Source: Leptolyngbya ohadii IS1 (lineage in GTDB: Bacteria; Cyanobacteriota; Cyanobacteriia; Elainellales; Elainellaceae). From it: DNA of 64,000 bases. The notes under the pieces are model-generated. The model was not told the origin of the DNA and searched no databases. It was given only the letters and a program-made list of their open reading frames with translations. Within the stretch, counting starts at the first letter, position 1. Each line of letters starts with the position of its first letter. The stretch is from positions 880,530 through 944,529 of the forward strand of contig NZ_NKFP01000006.1 in NCBI RefSeq assembly GCF_002215035.1. The letters run 5' to 3'. The position numbers and the translations under genes were made by a program. Positions 17,189-26,835 of the stretch are shown here, piece after piece.

Positions 17189-18151
17189 ATGGTCAATCAG
17201 GAAGTAACGGAAATTGGTTTTACTCACGAGGACTTTGCTGCTCTCCTCGATCAATACGACTATCACTTCAACCCCGGCGACATTGTTGCGGGAACTGTTT
17301 TCAGCATTGAGCCGAGGGGGGCGCTGATTGACATTGGTGCTAAGACAGCGGCTTATATTCCGATCCAGGAAATGTCGATCAACCGGATCGAAAATCCGGA
17401 AGAGGTGCTTCAATCGAACGAAACTCGCGAATTTTTCATTCTGACCGATGAGAATGAGGACGGGCAACTTACCCTGTCCATTCGCCGTATCGAATACATG
17501 CGGGCATGGGAGCGAGTACGTCAGCTTCAGGCTGAGGACGCTACAGTGCGTTCTGCCGTCTTCGCTACAAACCGGGGAGGCGCACTGGTTCGGATTGAAG
17601 GGCTGCGTGGATTTATCCCTGGTTCCCACATCAGCACTCGCAAACCGAAGGAAGAACTGGTGGGTGAAGAGCTGCCCCTCAAGTTTCTGGAGGTAGACGA
17701 GGACCGGAATCGTCTGGTTCTCAGCCATCGTCGGGCACTGGTTGAGCGGAAGATGAATCGCCTGGAAGTGGGCGAGGTCGTCATCGGTACAGTGCGTGGC
17801 TTAAAACCCTACGGCGCATTTATCGACATCGGCGGTGTCAGCGGTCTGCTGCACATCTCTGAGATTTCTCACGACCACATCGATACCCCTCATAGCGTCT
17901 TTAACGTTAATGATGAGGTGAAGGTCATGATTATTGACCTAGATGCAGAACGGGGTCGCATTTCGCTTTCGACGAAGCAGCTCGAACCGGAACCGGGTGA
18001 CATGGTGAAGAATCCGGATGTTGTGTACGAGAAAGCAGAGGAAATGGCTGCTAAGTATCGGGAACGCATGTTGCAGCAATCCCAGCCGCAGAGTGCACCC
18101 GCGGAAGAAATTGTAATCGACGAAGAATTGCCTCCTGCAACTGAAGAATAG
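17189..18151 (+). CDS. rps1: 30S ribosomal protein S1
   Basis: 320 residues with three S1 RNA-binding domains (about 28-98, 115-180 and 197-265), the third with the typical GLKPYGAFIDIGGVSGLLHISEIS signature shortened here to GAFIDIGG and LLHISEIS. Cyanobacterial S1 is shorter than the six-domain E. coli protein and this length is normal. The Glu/Gln/Pro-rich C-terminal tail is not conserved. S1 binds mRNA during initiation. Its placement after psbB-psbT-nrdR is a conserved cyanobacterial neighbourhood. Confidence 0.95.
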   Translation: MVNQEVTEIGFTHEDFAALLDQYDYHFNPGDIVAGTVFSIEPRGALIDIGAKTAAYIPIQEMSINRIENPEEVLQSNETREFFILTDENEDGQLTLSIRRIEYMRAWERVRQLQAEDATVRSAVFATNRGGALVRIEGLRGFIPGSHISTRKPKEELVGEELPLKFLEVDEDRNRLVLSHRRALVERKMNRLEVGEVVIGTVRGLKPYGAFIDIGGVSGLLHISEISHDHIDTPHSVFNVNDEVKVMIIDLDAERGRISLSTKQLEPEPGDMVKNPDVVYEKAEEMAAKYRERMLQQSQPQSAPAEEIVIDEELPPATEE

Positions 18152-18199
18152 GCGATCGATCGCTAAATCACTTGTTCGACAATTCTATTTTCCCGATGA

Positions 18200-18229
18200 A
18201 GGGGGGAAGAAATTCCTCCCTATTTTTTT
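18200..18229 (+). terminator. terminator of rps1
   Basis: AGGGGGGAA pairs with TTCCTCCCT (18200-18208 with 18213-18221, one G-U) around a GAAA tetraloop of GNRA type, followed by ATTTTTTT. A textbook intrinsic terminator. Confidence 0.92.
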
Positions 18230-18240
18230 GCGATACAGCT

Positions 18241-18273
18241 TTTGCGGGATATTTGCGGGATATTTGCGAGATA
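18241..18273. repeat. three 11-bp tandem units before the HAD gene
   Basis: TTTGCGGGATA at 18241-18251 and 18252-18262, then TTTGCGAGATA at 18263-18273. The array ends exactly 12 bases before ATG 18286; the remaining bases contain GAGG as Shine-Dalgarno. Confidence 0.92.
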
Positions 18274-18285
18274 GAGGGATAACCT

Positions 18286-19089
18286 ATGGCAACTCTGTGG
18301 TGCGGCAAAGTCGTCTTTACCAATATTGAAGCCATTATTTTCGACAAGGATGGAACGCTAGCGGAGGTTGAGGCGTTTCTCTGTCAGCTCGCCCATCGGC
18401 GATCGCAGCAAATTGAAGCTCGTATTCCCGGTCTTCAAGAGGCTTTGCTGAGGGCGTTTGGGGTGGAGTGCAGTTACCCCTTAGGAGAACTGCGGGGCGA
18501 TCGGCTACATCCAGGTGGACTGATGGCAGTAGCAAGCCGGCAGGAAAATATTATTGCTGCGGCAGCTTACGTCGCGGCAACAGGATTAGGCTGGGCAGCA
18601 TCGCTCGATCTGGTGCGGGAAGCCTTTCAGGCTGCTGATTGGTTGAATCAGTCAAAGGCAAAACAAACGCCGCTGATACCAGGCGCTATGCTGCTGCTAC
18701 AAAGACTCATGGCGGCAAATCTACGGCTGGGCATTCTCTCCTCTGACAGTCAGAGCAATGTAGATGATTTTGTCGCCCATTGTGCGCTGAATCCCTACTT
18801 ATCTGTCGCGGCGGGAGTTCAGGGAAATTTGAGTAAATCTGACCCGGTATTGATCCAGCAAGTGTTGCTCAAACTGGGCGCATCTGCGGCTCAGACGCTG
18901 ATGATTGGCGATTCTCAAATTGACATTCAGCTCGCCAAGACTTTTGGTTTGGCAGGCTGCATTGGCTTTACAGGAGGCTGGTCTAGTACGCCAGAGTTAG
19001 CAAGCGCAGACGTTTCAACAAATCAGTTTGCTGATATTCATGCTGATATTCATCTGGCTGAGAGCAGTTTGCTGGGCACACCCATTTAG
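18286..19089 (+). CDS. HAD-superfamily phosphatase (phosphoglycolate-phosphatase-like)
   Basis: 267 residues with HAD motif I FDKDGTL (residues 19-25), an alpha-helical cap, motif II LSSDSQ, motif III Lys in LSKSDP and motif IV GDSQIDIQLAK. This is the Cof-less, type-I-cap phosphoglycolate-phosphatase-like branch; substrate cannot be inferred. Note the motif I Lys in place of the more common Met/Tyr/Leu, which still fits the family. It stands upstream of metK on the same strand, but the 583-base gap and a candidate promoter suggest separate transcription. Confidence 0.85.
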   Translation: MATLWCGKVVFTNIEAIIFDKDGTLAEVEAFLCQLAHRRSQQIEARIPGLQEALLRAFGVECSYPLGELRGDRLHPGGLMAVASRQENIIAAAAYVAATGLGWAASLDLVREAFQAADWLNQSKAKQTPLIPGAMLLLQRLMAANLRLGILSSDSQSNVDDFVAHCALNPYLSVAAGVQGNLSKSDPVLIQQVLLKLGASAAQTLMIGDSQIDIQLAKTFGLAGCIGFTGGWSSTPELASADVSTNQFADIHADIHLAESSLLGTPI

Positions 19090-19113
19090 CCCTATTTAAT
19101 TTAGCCCTATCCA
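19084..19113. repeat. 15-bp tandem duplication spanning the HAD-gene stop codon
   Basis: ATTTAGCCCTATTTA (19084-19098) and ATTTAGCCCTATCCA (19099-19113). The first unit contains the TAG stop. Confidence 0.85.
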
Positions 19114-19498
19114 GTAAAGCTAGAACTATTTCCGGTTGGTGGAAGCCGCTGAATTATCTAATGCAAGGTAAGCTGAATCTTCAATCAAAGGTATCCCTGT
19201 ACCAGGCGTATTTATTAAGTTGAAATTTAAGTAAAAAACGGGCAAGTTCGGGTTCAGGTTCGTTTTAAGTTGCTTGAGTTAGAGATCCTTAAATCAACTG
19301 TCCACAGCCAAATAAATCGCACGTCTGCCTGCTTCCTATAGATGGTTGATTAAGGAGAATACCATTTTTAATGACTTTGAAATTACCCCTAAATTGTGGG
19401 ATTTTAGGAGTCGTAAGAGGTTGAGACAGCAGAAATTAGACAGTTTAGGATAGGGCGATATTGGTTGAGGCGAGTTATCAAAGACAAGTCTATCCGGT

Positions 19499-19528
19499 AC
19501 TGTAGAACCAATGACTGTAGAACCAATC
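19499..19528. repeat. 15-bp tandem duplication upstream of metK
   Basis: ACTGTAGAACCAATG (19499-19513) followed at once by ACTGTAGAACCAATC (19514-19528). It lies in the 583-base gap (19090-19672) between the HAD gene and metK, which holds no supportable ORF. Confidence 0.85.
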
Positions 19529-19630
19529 AAAAAATGCACAAAAAACGCACAAATATGTGTAGGATTCTTATGGAGTAAACTGATTTGATCTATTCCTCCA
19601 AGAGGCTATCAATTTATTCCGTTCCCTGAT

Positions 19631-19672
19631 TATACTGGATCACTGACTCTAGCATTAGGAGAGGTTGCTGCC
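19631..19672 (+). promoter_or_regulatory. candidate metK promoter -10 and ribosome-binding site
   Basis: TATACT at 19631-19636 is a good -10 hexamer, about 37 bases before the start codon; no convincing -35 is seen at the right distance. AGGAGAGG at about 19657-19664 is the Shine-Dalgarno sequence. No SAM or SAH riboswitch fold was recognised upstream. Confidence 0.45.
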
Positions 19673-20935
19673 TTGGCACGTCGTTACCTGTTCACGTCGG
19701 AATCTGTTACAGAAGGTCATCCCGACAAAATTTGCGATCAAATCTCGGATACGATTCTGGATGCGTTGCTGACTCAAGATCCTGCAAGTCGCGTTGCCGC
19801 AGAAGTGGTAGTCAACACAGGTCTAGTCTTGATTACGGGTGAAATTACTTCTAACGCACAGGTCAACTATGTGGATCTCGCACGTAAGAAGATTGCGGAA
19901 ATTGGATACACCGACGCGACAAACGGCTTCTCAGCCAATAGCTGTGCGGTTCTCGTTGCGCTAGATGAACAGTCGCCCGATATTGCTCAGGGGGTCGATG
20001 AGGCACAGGAAACCCGCGAGCAGTCCAGCGAAGAGGCGCTTGATGCAGTGGGCGCGGGCGATCAGGGTTTAATGTTTGGTTTTGCCTGTAACGAAACCCC
20101 AGAATTGATGCCCCTGCCGATCTGTTTGGCGCACCGCATTGCTCGGAAGCTGGCGGCCGTTCGCAAAACTGGACAGTTGCCCTATTTGCGTCCGGATGGG
20201 AAAACGCAGGTGACGGTGACTTATGAGGACGGCAAACCCGTTGGGATCGATACCATCCTGGTGTCTACCCAGCACACCTCTGAAATTGGGGATATTACCG
20301 ATCCCGCTGCGGTGCAGGCAAAGATTCGCGATGATCTGTGGTCGCTGGTCGTTGAACCTTGCTTTAATGATCTGGATGTTAAGCCAGACGATCGCACCCG
20401 TTATCTGGTCAATCCCACGGGCAAATTTGTGATCGGTGGACCGCAGGGGGATGCAGGTTTAACCGGGCGCAAAATCATTGTGGACACTTACGGCGGCTAT
20501 TCCCGGCACGGGGGCGGTGCCTTCTCCGGCAAAGATCCCACCAAAGTTGACCGCAGTGCTGCCTATGCCTGCCGCTATGTCGCTAAAAATATTGTTGCGG
20601 CTGGGCTGGCAGAAAAGTGCGAGGTACAGCTCAGCTATGCGATCGGCGTGGCGCGTCCGGTGAGCATTCTGGTAGAAACCTTTGGCACCGGAAAAATTGA
20701 TGACGATCGCCTGCTCGAACTGGTGAAACAGTACTTTGAGCTGCGTCCCGCAGGCATCATCCAAACCTTTGGGCTTCGGAACGTTCCCTCCGAGCGGGGT
20801 GGACGTTTCTACCAGGATGTTGCCGCCTACGGACACTTTGGACGTAACGATCTCGAACTGCCGTGGGAGCAGACGGACAAGGCGGCAATGCTGCGCGAGG
20901 CGGCAGACAAGCTTCTTTCAGGAGCAACCGTCTAG
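19673..20935 (+). CDS. metK: S-adenosylmethionine synthetase
   Basis: 420 residues from a TTG start supported by AGGAGAGG; makes SAM from methionine and ATP. Signatures present: [16 protein letters not shown] at the N terminus, the ATP-binding [12 protein letters not shown] segment near residue 126 and the P-loop-like [15 protein letters not shown] near residue 285. Length is full for the family. It is followed after about 70 bases by a strong terminator and is convergent with a kinase gene. Confidence 0.98.
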   Translation: MARRYLFTSESVTEGHPDKICDQISDTILDALLTQDPASRVAAEVVVNTGLVLITGEITSNAQVNYVDLARKKIAEIGYTDATNGFSANSCAVLVALDEQSPDIAQGVDEAQETREQSSEEALDAVGAGDQGLMFGFACNETPELMPLPICLAHRIARKLAAVRKTGQLPYLRPDGKTQVTVTYEDGKPVGIDTILVSTQHTSEIGDITDPAAVQAKIRDDLWSLVVEPCFNDLDVKPDDRTRYLVNPTGKFVIGGPQGDAGLTGRKIIVDTYGGYSRHGGGAFSGKDPTKVDRSAAYACRYVAKNIVAAGLAEKCEVQLSYAIGVARPVSILVETFGTGKIDDDRLLELVKQYFELRPAGIIQTFGLRNVPSERGGRFYQDVAAYGHFGRNDLELPWEQTDKAAMLREAADKLLSGATV

Positions 20936-21006
20936 CATTCAGCACAGTGTGCTAGAGCTAATTCCTGCGAAAGTTAGAAAAGGTTAGACGACAAAAAGTT
21001 AGACAT

Positions 21007-21032
21007 AGAGGGGCGGACGTCCCTCTTTTTTT
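21007..21032 (+). terminator. terminator of metK
   Basis: AGAGGGGC pairs with GTCCCTCT (one G-U pair) around a GGAC loop at 21015-21018, followed by a run of seven T. Strong intrinsic terminator. Confidence 0.92.
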
Positions 21033-21096
21033 GCCGTTGATTGGCAGCCCGTGTCGGCGGATCTTGGGATGAAATGAGACACAGACCCGAATGGCG

Positions 21097-23505
21097 CTAC
21101 AGGTTGATTGGTAGCGGAATGTGGAAGACGCGATCGCCGCTTGCCCGTTCCTGAATAATTAGCGTTGCCCGTTTTGGATGCAGGGCACTCCAGTTGCGAT
21201 CGAGCAGCGAAACCGAACCTGACATCGATTCTCCGGGCTGGAGAATGGTGGGTGAGGTACTTGTCAGCAGAACCCTGGAACGAAACGTTTGATTTTCCGC
21301 TGTTTGGACTTCTGCATAAACAGGGCTGAAGCTAAAGGGACGATCGCTATCATTGATGATGCGCAAACGGGCGATCGGGGTGCCATCTGGATGAATCGAA
21401 GCTTGATCAATCCAGATAAAAACCTGACTTGGTCGGCTAGCTGCCATCGCGTAGCGCGGGGTCGCAACAGAGCGATTAGGCGATTGAGAACTGGTCGTAG
21501 GTCGAGCTGCAACCCTGGCGGGTTCAGGGGATCGTCTAGTTTGAGTAGGTCGGGAACTGCGAGAAGTCGGTCGAGACTGGGAGGACTGAGCGGTTCGGGT
21601 GGGTTGGGCGATCGCAATCTGGGGCTGCACTGGAGCGGTTCCAATTCCCCCGGTCGGGAATTGAGCGACAGCGGGCTGAGGCATTGTTAACTCCTGCCCC
21701 CTTTCTGCCTGAGGCTCACCCGGTGTCATTGCTGCCAGCCGCAGGTCGATCGCCTTGAGGCGGTTTAAATACTCCTCTGAGCGGGCTTTTGCTTGCTGCG
21801 TCACAAATGCTTGCTCCGGAATTGCCTTCAGGGTAGCAACCGCCTTCTGCCACTGCCGCTTTGCCAGCTTAAGCTGCTGAGGTGTTTTGGCAGTTCGGCT
21901 CTGCTCGATCGCCTGCTGAGCCTCCGCCGCTGCCCGGTGCAAAAGCTGCTCTGCCCGTGCTTCTCGTTCAAGATGCACCTCCAGTCCTTGAAATACAGAC
22001 TGGTACTGGCGAACCAGATTCAACGCTTCAGGCTGGACTTGAGGATTTGCCGTCAGGACGCTGAGCTGTGACAGGGATTCCGAGAGCCGATCGCGCGCAC
22101 GCTGGAGATCAGGTAGCGTTTGTGCCTGTGTCATCAGCGTTTTAGCGCTGGCTGCCTGCTCTACTGCCTGACGATATTGCTCTGTGGTTTCCAGTCCAGC
22201 ACAGTTTTGCAAGGGCTCGCACAGGGGAGCAATGTGGGGCGACTGAATGCCCACCAGAATTCCAGCAATTGGCAGCAACAGCAGGGATGCCAGCATGAGG
22301 GTCTGGCTCACCGATCGTTCAAACCAGGGGGACTTTTCCCGCACCCAGATCTTAGAGTAGGTTGTGATAGGGGCAATTCTGCTGGGCTGACCGCTTGATA
22401 GGAGATGAAGATCGGTAAAGGGCACCGATAAGCCAGAGAAAGGGAGGGTGAGCTGAGACTGGGAAATGCTCGTCTCGCTGGCAGCAGGTTCAATCTGGGT
22501 CGTCTGAGCGGCGATCGGCACCATTGACATGGATGACTGAAGCAGCGTGAGCTGGGTTTGAGCAGCTCTTTCCGTTTTTGACCGAACTGCCCCCTTTAGA
22601 GCCGAGGATTGGCACGGCGGGGTACTACGCGACAGTTGCCGGGAGTTAGAGTGCAGCAATGAGAGATCTTGCAACACAGCGCGAGCAGAGGGATAGCGAT
22701 CAGTCGGACGCTCTGCCATCATGCGATCGAGGATTTGCCGGAAGCGACGATCGAGCTTAACCCGATGATGCCACTGCCAGTCCAGCGTTTTGGGATTCAT
22801 GAGCAGATGGGGAGATTGCCCGGTGAGCAAAACAACGGCGGTGACTGCCAGAGCATAGAGATCACTACGCGGCGAACATTGCCCCATACGAATCTGCTCA
22901 TAGGGAGCATAGCCCACTTTGCCGACCGCAACAGAAGCCTGAATTAGCCCAGAACTATGGGGCACTAGCTCCGAGTGAGCCGTTTGTTTGACTACCCCAA
23001 AATCGATTAAAACGGGGAGATTCCGCTTGTGGGAAAGCATGATGTTATCGGGGGAAATGTCCCGATGCACAATCTTCTGGCTATGGATGTAATCCAACAA
23101 TCCCAGCAAACTGCGAAGCCACGGGATAATTTCTCGTTCGGTGAAGGTTTCACCCTGGCGGCGTCGCTCCTGCAACTGTTTCCAGTAGGTTTTGCCGTCG
23201 ATAAACTCCTGCACAATAAATAGGCGATCGTCTAGCTCAAATCCGGCATAGAACTTGGGAATCTGGGGATGGTCAAGTTTGTGCAGAATGGCTGCCTCGC
23301 GCCGGAAGAGCTGCCGTAGCTTGGACGCCACCACCGGGTCGCCCTGACTGTTGGGCACAAATTCTTTGAGGACACATAGCTCATTGAACCGACAGCGATC
23401 GATTGCCAGATAGGTTCGTCCGCAGCCGCCACGCCCTAAAACGCGCTGGACGTGATAACGGTGATTGACGACCGTGCCGGGAACTAACTCTACGCTTGAC
23501 GTCAC
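21097..23505 (-). CDS. membrane-anchored Hanks-type Ser/Thr kinase with coiled-coil and C-terminal beta domain
   Basis: 802 residues. Kinase domain at about 15-285 with glycine loop GRGGCG, Lys in VLKEF, catalytic loop HRDISPDN (Ser replaces the usual Lys of HRDxKxxN), and IDFG in place of DFG-type context. Then a Ser/Thr/Gln-rich linker, one transmembrane helix near residue 400 (TLMLASLLLLPIAGILVGI), a Glu/Gln/Ala-rich coiled coil (about 430-590), a Pro/Ser/Arg-rich stretch, and a C-terminal beta-sandwich-like domain of about 110 residues (IARLRIINDSDRPFSFSPVY). The Lys-to-Ser change in the catalytic loop occurs in some cyanobacterial kinases but weakens certainty about activity. It is convergent with metK. 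Confidence 0.85.
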   Translation of the reverse strand: MTSSVELVPGTVVNHRYHVQRVLGRGGCGRTYLAIDRCRFNELCVLKEFVPNSQGDPVVASKLRQLFRREAAILHKLDHPQIPKFYAGFELDDRLFIVQEFIDGKTYWKQLQERRRQGETFTEREIIPWLRSLLGLLDYIHSQKIVHRDISPDNIMLSHKRNLPVLIDFGVVKQTAHSELVPHSSGLIQASVAVGKVGYAPYEQIRMGQCSPRSDLYALAVTAVVLLTGQSPHLLMNPKTLDWQWHHRVKLDRRFRQILDRMMAERPTDRYPSARAVLQDLSLLHSNSRQLSRSTPPCQSSALKGAVRSKTERAAQTQLTLLQSSMSMVPIAAQTTQIEPAASETSISQSQLTLPFSGLSVPFTDLHLLSSGQPSRIAPITTYSKIWVREKSPWFERSVSQTLMLASLLLLPIAGILVGIQSPHIAPLCEPLQNCAGLETTEQYRQAVEQAASAKTLMTQAQTLPDLQRARDRLSESLSQLSVLTANPQVQPEALNLVRQYQSVFQGLEVHLEREARAEQLLHRAAAEAQQAIEQSRTAKTPQQLKLAKRQWQKAVATLKAIPEQAFVTQQAKARSEEYLNRLKAIDLRLAAMTPGEPQAERGQELTMPQPAVAQFPTGGIGTAPVQPQIAIAQPTRTAQSSQSRPTSRSSRPTQTRRSPEPARVAARPTTSSQSPNRSVATPRYAMAASRPSQVFIWIDQASIHPDGTPIARLRIINDSDRPFSFSPVYAEVQTAENQTFRSRVLLTSTSPTILQPGESMSGSVSLLDRNWSALHPKRATLIIQERASGDRVFHIPLPINL

Positions 23506-23888
23506 CCTCTAGCTCCTTGCTCAATGCGTTCACCAATGGTTGCACAAGAGTCTGGATAGATCTATCAAACTCTACTCTGAACTGCAAGGGGAGGTTCACC
23601 CCCCGCTAGTGCCCAGGTTGCTCTGAGCGGTAGTTGCCCCCACGATTCCTAAACCGACTCCGACTCCAGTCACGGGTTTTATCACGGAGTTTGGTCACGA
23701 TAGATAGAATAGCAGACTGATTTAAAAAGCGCTTTGCTCCCAACATCGTTTATTTCGTGGGGTCTTGGGGCATGGAGCAGCCGCTCTTCGGAAAGGAGTA
23801 GGGGTTGAGGGTGGTCGAACCTTGTGCCAAACCTTGAGGAAAGGCGCATCTTAGGAGACATCTATGGGCATCCTATGGAATACCTGTC

Positions 23889-23924
23889 ATTGTCTATGGG
23901 TTGTTAATTGTCTATGGGCTGTTA
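23889..23924. repeat. 18-bp tandem duplication
   Basis: ATTGTCTATGGGTTGTTA (23889-23906) is repeated directly with one change (T to C) at 23907-23924. Confidence 0.9.
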
Positions 23925-24179
23925 ATAGTTGAGATGTGGAATCGGAGATGCGGAGTCGTTCGGGAGCTGGGAGCAACGGATGCAAATACTTAAATACTTC
24001 TGCCCATACTTCGGTAGAACCTTTGGTAAAACGGCTGGCAGAACAGCAAGTTCAAAGAATGAATTGCTAGAGAGTTTCAATAGTCTTTATAGACTCTTTA
24101 CCATTCTCCTGGGTTTAAGATCACACGAGATCCGGCATAACAGAAATAGCCCCCTCCATCAGGCATCCCAGGCTCCTGG

Positions 24180-24330
24180 CACCTGAATTCTTTTGCAGGC
24201 AGTTCTGCCCATCAGGTGATTTGAGCCATTCGATTACAGCAATCCTTTGCAGGGTTTGAACGGGGTGCAAGGGTTCCCCTGCCTGGGGGCGCAGCCCCCA
24301 CCCCCCTTGTTCACAACCTACTTGTGAACG
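24180..24330. repeat. palindrome-rich interspersed-repeat-like block
   Basis: TGGGGGC-GCA-GCCCCCA (24284-24300) is a perfect 7-bp hairpin and GTTCACAA-CCTAC-TTGTGAAC (24309-24329) a perfect 8-bp hairpin. Upstream, GCAGGG near 24249 can pair with CCCTGC near 24278. The minus-strand frame across it resembles the spurious short ORFs repeatedly seen in filamentous cyanobacterial intergenic repeats; I treat it as non-coding. Confidence 0.6.
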
Positions 24331-24347
24331 CTGTAGCAAGTTTTAAG

Positions 24348-24397
24348 TGTTTTCGCAAAAGTGTTTTCGTAGAAATGTTTTCGTGGCTGTGTTTTCG
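24348..24397. repeat. four TGTTTTCG motifs at exact 14-bp spacing
   Basis: TGTTTTCG occurs at 24348, 24362, 24376 and 24390, giving a strict 14-bp period with variable linkers. It lies about 230 bases before the start chosen for the aminotransferase. Confidence 0.9.
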
Positions 24398-24626
24398 CAG
24401 TTGTGTGTCTGCCCTTAAGCGTGAGAGGCGATCGCCATAGAACTAATCGCTATAAAACTACTGCCGCGATCGCAGTCTGCTTACTGACTTGTCCGAGGCA
24501 CTAAACCCCTTTGCTGATCGAGCGGGTGCCATGCTGGCAATTCTTGAACAAATCACTTTCAACGAATTGCTTTCAACGAGTCATCGTGTTTCCCTGGATA
24601 TCCTTTTCCTCAGATTTGCTTTGGTT

Positions 24627-25829
24627 ATGAGCTATTCCTCTTCCTTTATTCCGTTTGTTGATTTCCAGTTGCAGCCGTCGCTTCAGCAGGAGCTAGAACA
24701 GGCAATTCGATCGGTGATTGAGCAGGGCGACTACGTTTTGGGGCGGGCAGTGAGTGAGTTTGAATCTCTCTTTGCTCAGGTCTGTGAAACTCGATTTGGG
24801 GTCGGGGTTGCCTGCGGCACCGATGCGGTTGCTTTGGGACTCCAGGCTTGCGGCATTGGTCCGGGCGATGAAGTGCTTCTGCCGGCAAACACCTTTGTCG
24901 CCACCCTGATTGGTGTCCTGCGAACCGGAGCAACGCCCATTCTGGTGGACTGTGATCCGCAGACTGCGCTGATTGATTTACTGGCAGCTGAGAAAGCCAT
25001 TACCAGCCGGACGCGGGCGATCGTCCCGGTTCACCTCTATGGGCAGATGGTTTCCCCGACAGCATTACTGAATCTGGCAAGTGCCTACGATCTGCTGATT
25101 CTGGAGGATGCAGCCCAGGCTCATCTGGCTGAGCGGGAGGGCTATCGGGCAGGCTCGGTCGGCAGTGCAGCGGCATTTAGCTTCTATCCCAGCAAAAATC
25201 TGGGGGCGATGGGCGATGGCGGCATGGTACTGACCTCCGAAGAAATTGTGGCGCAGACCGTGCGATCGCTCCGCAACTATGGCGCACTCCGCAAATATTT
25301 CCATACCGACCTGGGCACGAATAGCCGTCTGGATTCAATTCAGGCTGCGGTTCTTCAGGTAAAGCTTGCCCACCTTCCCGCCTGGAACGCCGATCGCTAT
25401 CGGATTGCCCAGCAGTATGATGCGCTGCTGCTGCCGCTTGCCCAGTATGGCATTGTGCCGATCGACAACCAGAGCGGTCAGGGTCACGTTTACCACCTGT
25501 ACGTCATTCGTGTGACAGACTATTGCCCGATCGATCGGACTGCGCTCCAAACCGGATTGACCGAACTGGGAATCCAGACGGGAATTCATTACCCGATTCC
25601 CTGTCATCTTCAGCCTGCCTATCAGCATTTGGGCTATCGTGCGGGAGACTTTCCGGTAGCAGAACGGTTGAGCCAGGAAATCCTGTCGCTGCCCCTCTAT
25701 CCCGGTATGGTAGAAGCGCAGGTACAGCAGGTTGTCGAAGCAATTACCGCTCTGGTTAACCGATCGCTGGAGCAGCCTCCCTACTCACTCATGGAGATCC
25801 AGCCCGATCGATCGCTGCTGGCGGGCTAG
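24627..25829 (+). CDS. DegT/DnrJ/EryC1/StrS-family sugar aminotransferase
   Basis: 400 residues from ATG 24627 (MSYSSSFIPFVDFQLQ); the frame opens at TTG 24489 but the preceding 46 residues are not family-like. PLP-dependent fold with GTDAVALGLQA, LEDAAQAHLAE and the cofactor Lys190 in FYPSKNLGAMGDGG. Members transaminate keto-sugar nucleotides for lipopolysaccharide, capsule or exopolysaccharide. It is the first gene of a same-strand block with the exosortase pair, exporter and tyrosine kinase, which supports a role in surface polysaccharide synthesis; the sugar substrate is unknown. Confidence 0.9.
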   Translation: MSYSSSFIPFVDFQLQPSLQQELEQAIRSVIEQGDYVLGRAVSEFESLFAQVCETRFGVGVACGTDAVALGLQACGIGPGDEVLLPANTFVATLIGVLRTGATPILVDCDPQTALIDLLAAEKAITSRTRAIVPVHLYGQMVSPTALLNLASAYDLLILEDAAQAHLAEREGYRAGSVGSAAAFSFYPSKNLGAMGDGGMVLTSEEIVAQTVRSLRNYGALRKYFHTDLGTNSRLDSIQAAVLQVKLAHLPAWNADRYRIAQQYDALLLPLAQYGIVPIDNQSGQGHVYHLYVIRVTDYCPIDRTALQTGLTELGIQTGIHYPIPCHLQPAYQHLGYRAGDFPVAERLSQEILSLPLYPGMVEAQVQQVVEAITALVNRSLEQPPYSLMEIQPDRSLLAG

Positions 25830-25893
25830 CTGATGCTTCCTCAGTCCTGGCGGGAATACTCAGCGTATATCGTTCTGAACTTTTCCTGCATCT

Positions 25894-26835
25894 ATGCAAG
25901 TCAGGCAAAAACTGGATGCGTTTCCCCGGCAGTTACGGGCATGGGCGATCGGTCGCAATTTCCCCTCTTTGCTGATTGGGGGCTTGCTGCTGCTGCTATA
26001 CGCGCCGCTGTTGCTGCACTGGATCGACGGCTGGATCAATAAATCGATCAGCACAGAACATGAATACTTCAGTCATGGGCTGATTGGCTTACCCTTTGCA
26101 GCTTATCTCGTGTGGCTAAAACGGCATCGCTGGGCAGCACTGCCCGATCGCACCCACTTTGCCGGAATGGGTCTGCTGACGCTGGGCTTAATCGGGTATC
26201 TCAGTCCGCTGCCAGACACCATTAATCTGTCGCTGCCGATTCTGCTAGCAGGGTTGTGTCTTTGGCTAAAGGGGCTTCCCGGTTTGCGGCTCCAGATATT
26301 TCCGCTGCTGTTGGTCTTGCTGGCGACGCCGAACTCGATGCCCTATCTGCTGGTGCCCTATACCCTGCCGCTTCAGCGATTCATTGCGGGCGTGGCGGGG
26401 TTTTTGCTGGCGCAGGGGGGACTGCCCGTACAGGTCAAGGAAATTTATCTGTTCGTGAATGATCGGGTTGTGGAGGTTGCCCCCTACTGTGCAGGCTTGA
26501 AAATGCTGTTTACCAGTCTGTATGTGGGGCTGATTTTGCTCTATTGGACAGGGGCATGGCGATCGCGCCCAAAGGTCATGCAGTTCCTGACGGGAATTCT
26601 GCTGCTGAATCTTGCTGCCAACATTATCCGCAATGCCCTGTTGACCTACTTCCATGCCACGACTCAGACCGCTGCATTTTACTGGCTGCACGATAGCTGG
26701 GGCGGCGATCTGTTCTCTACTGTCCTGCTGGGGCTGATTGTGCTGCTGCTGCGCTGGATCGATCGGGAAATGGATGCTGAAACAACACTCGATGATCCAG
26801 AAGATGAGACAATTGCTCCCTCGGCGGAGTCCTGA
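25894..26835 (+). CDS. cyanoexosortase B
   Basis: 313 residues with about eight transmembrane helices. Exosortase catalytic triad visible: Cys199 in VAPYCAGLKM, Arg246 in IIRNALLTY and His266 in LHDSWGGD. Exosortases are membrane transpeptidase-like enzymes that process C-terminal PEP-CTERM sorting signals and are normally paired with exopolysaccharide genes. The next gene, a cyanoexosortase B-associated protein, overlaps its stop, which fixes the subtype as B. No PEP-CTERM substrate is encoded in this window. The acidic C-terminal tail (after residue 290) is cytoplasmic in prediction by charge. Confidence 0.92.
   Translation: MQVRQKLDAFPRQLRAWAIGRNFPSLLIGGLLLLLYAPLLLHWIDGWINKSISTEHEYFSHGLIGLPFAAYLVWLKRHRWAALPDRTHFAGMGLLTLGLIGYLSPLPDTINLSLPILLAGLCLWLKGLPGLRLQIFPLLLVLLATPNSMPYLLVPYTLPLQRFIAGVAGFLLAQGGLPVQVKEIYLFVNDRVVEVAPYCAGLKMLFTSLYVGLILLYWTGAWRSRPKVMQFLTGILLLNLAANIIRNALLTYFHATTQTAAFYWLHDSWGGDLFSTVLLGLIVLLLRWIDREMDAETTLDDPEDETIAPSAES

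Larger units (their letters stand above)
23506..24626. other. 1.1-kb gene-free region rich in repeats and hairpins
   Basis: Between the divergent kinase and aminotransferase genes. No convincing ORF: short frames here are unconserved in appearance and coincide with repeats. It holds an 18-bp duplication (23889-23924), a hairpin-rich block (about 24180-24330) and a 14-bp-period array (24348-24397), listed separately. Promoters for both flanking genes must lie here. Confidence 0.6.

Noticed and set aside
19090-19672. Possible SAM or SAH riboswitch before metK
   Set aside because: No conserved core or pairing pattern of these riboswitches was recognised; only a -10 box and a duplication were seen.
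24121-24339. 72-codon minus-strand ORF in the aminotransferase upstream region
   Set aside because: It runs through two perfect hairpins and repeats typical of intergenic elements; no ribosome-binding site and no domain.
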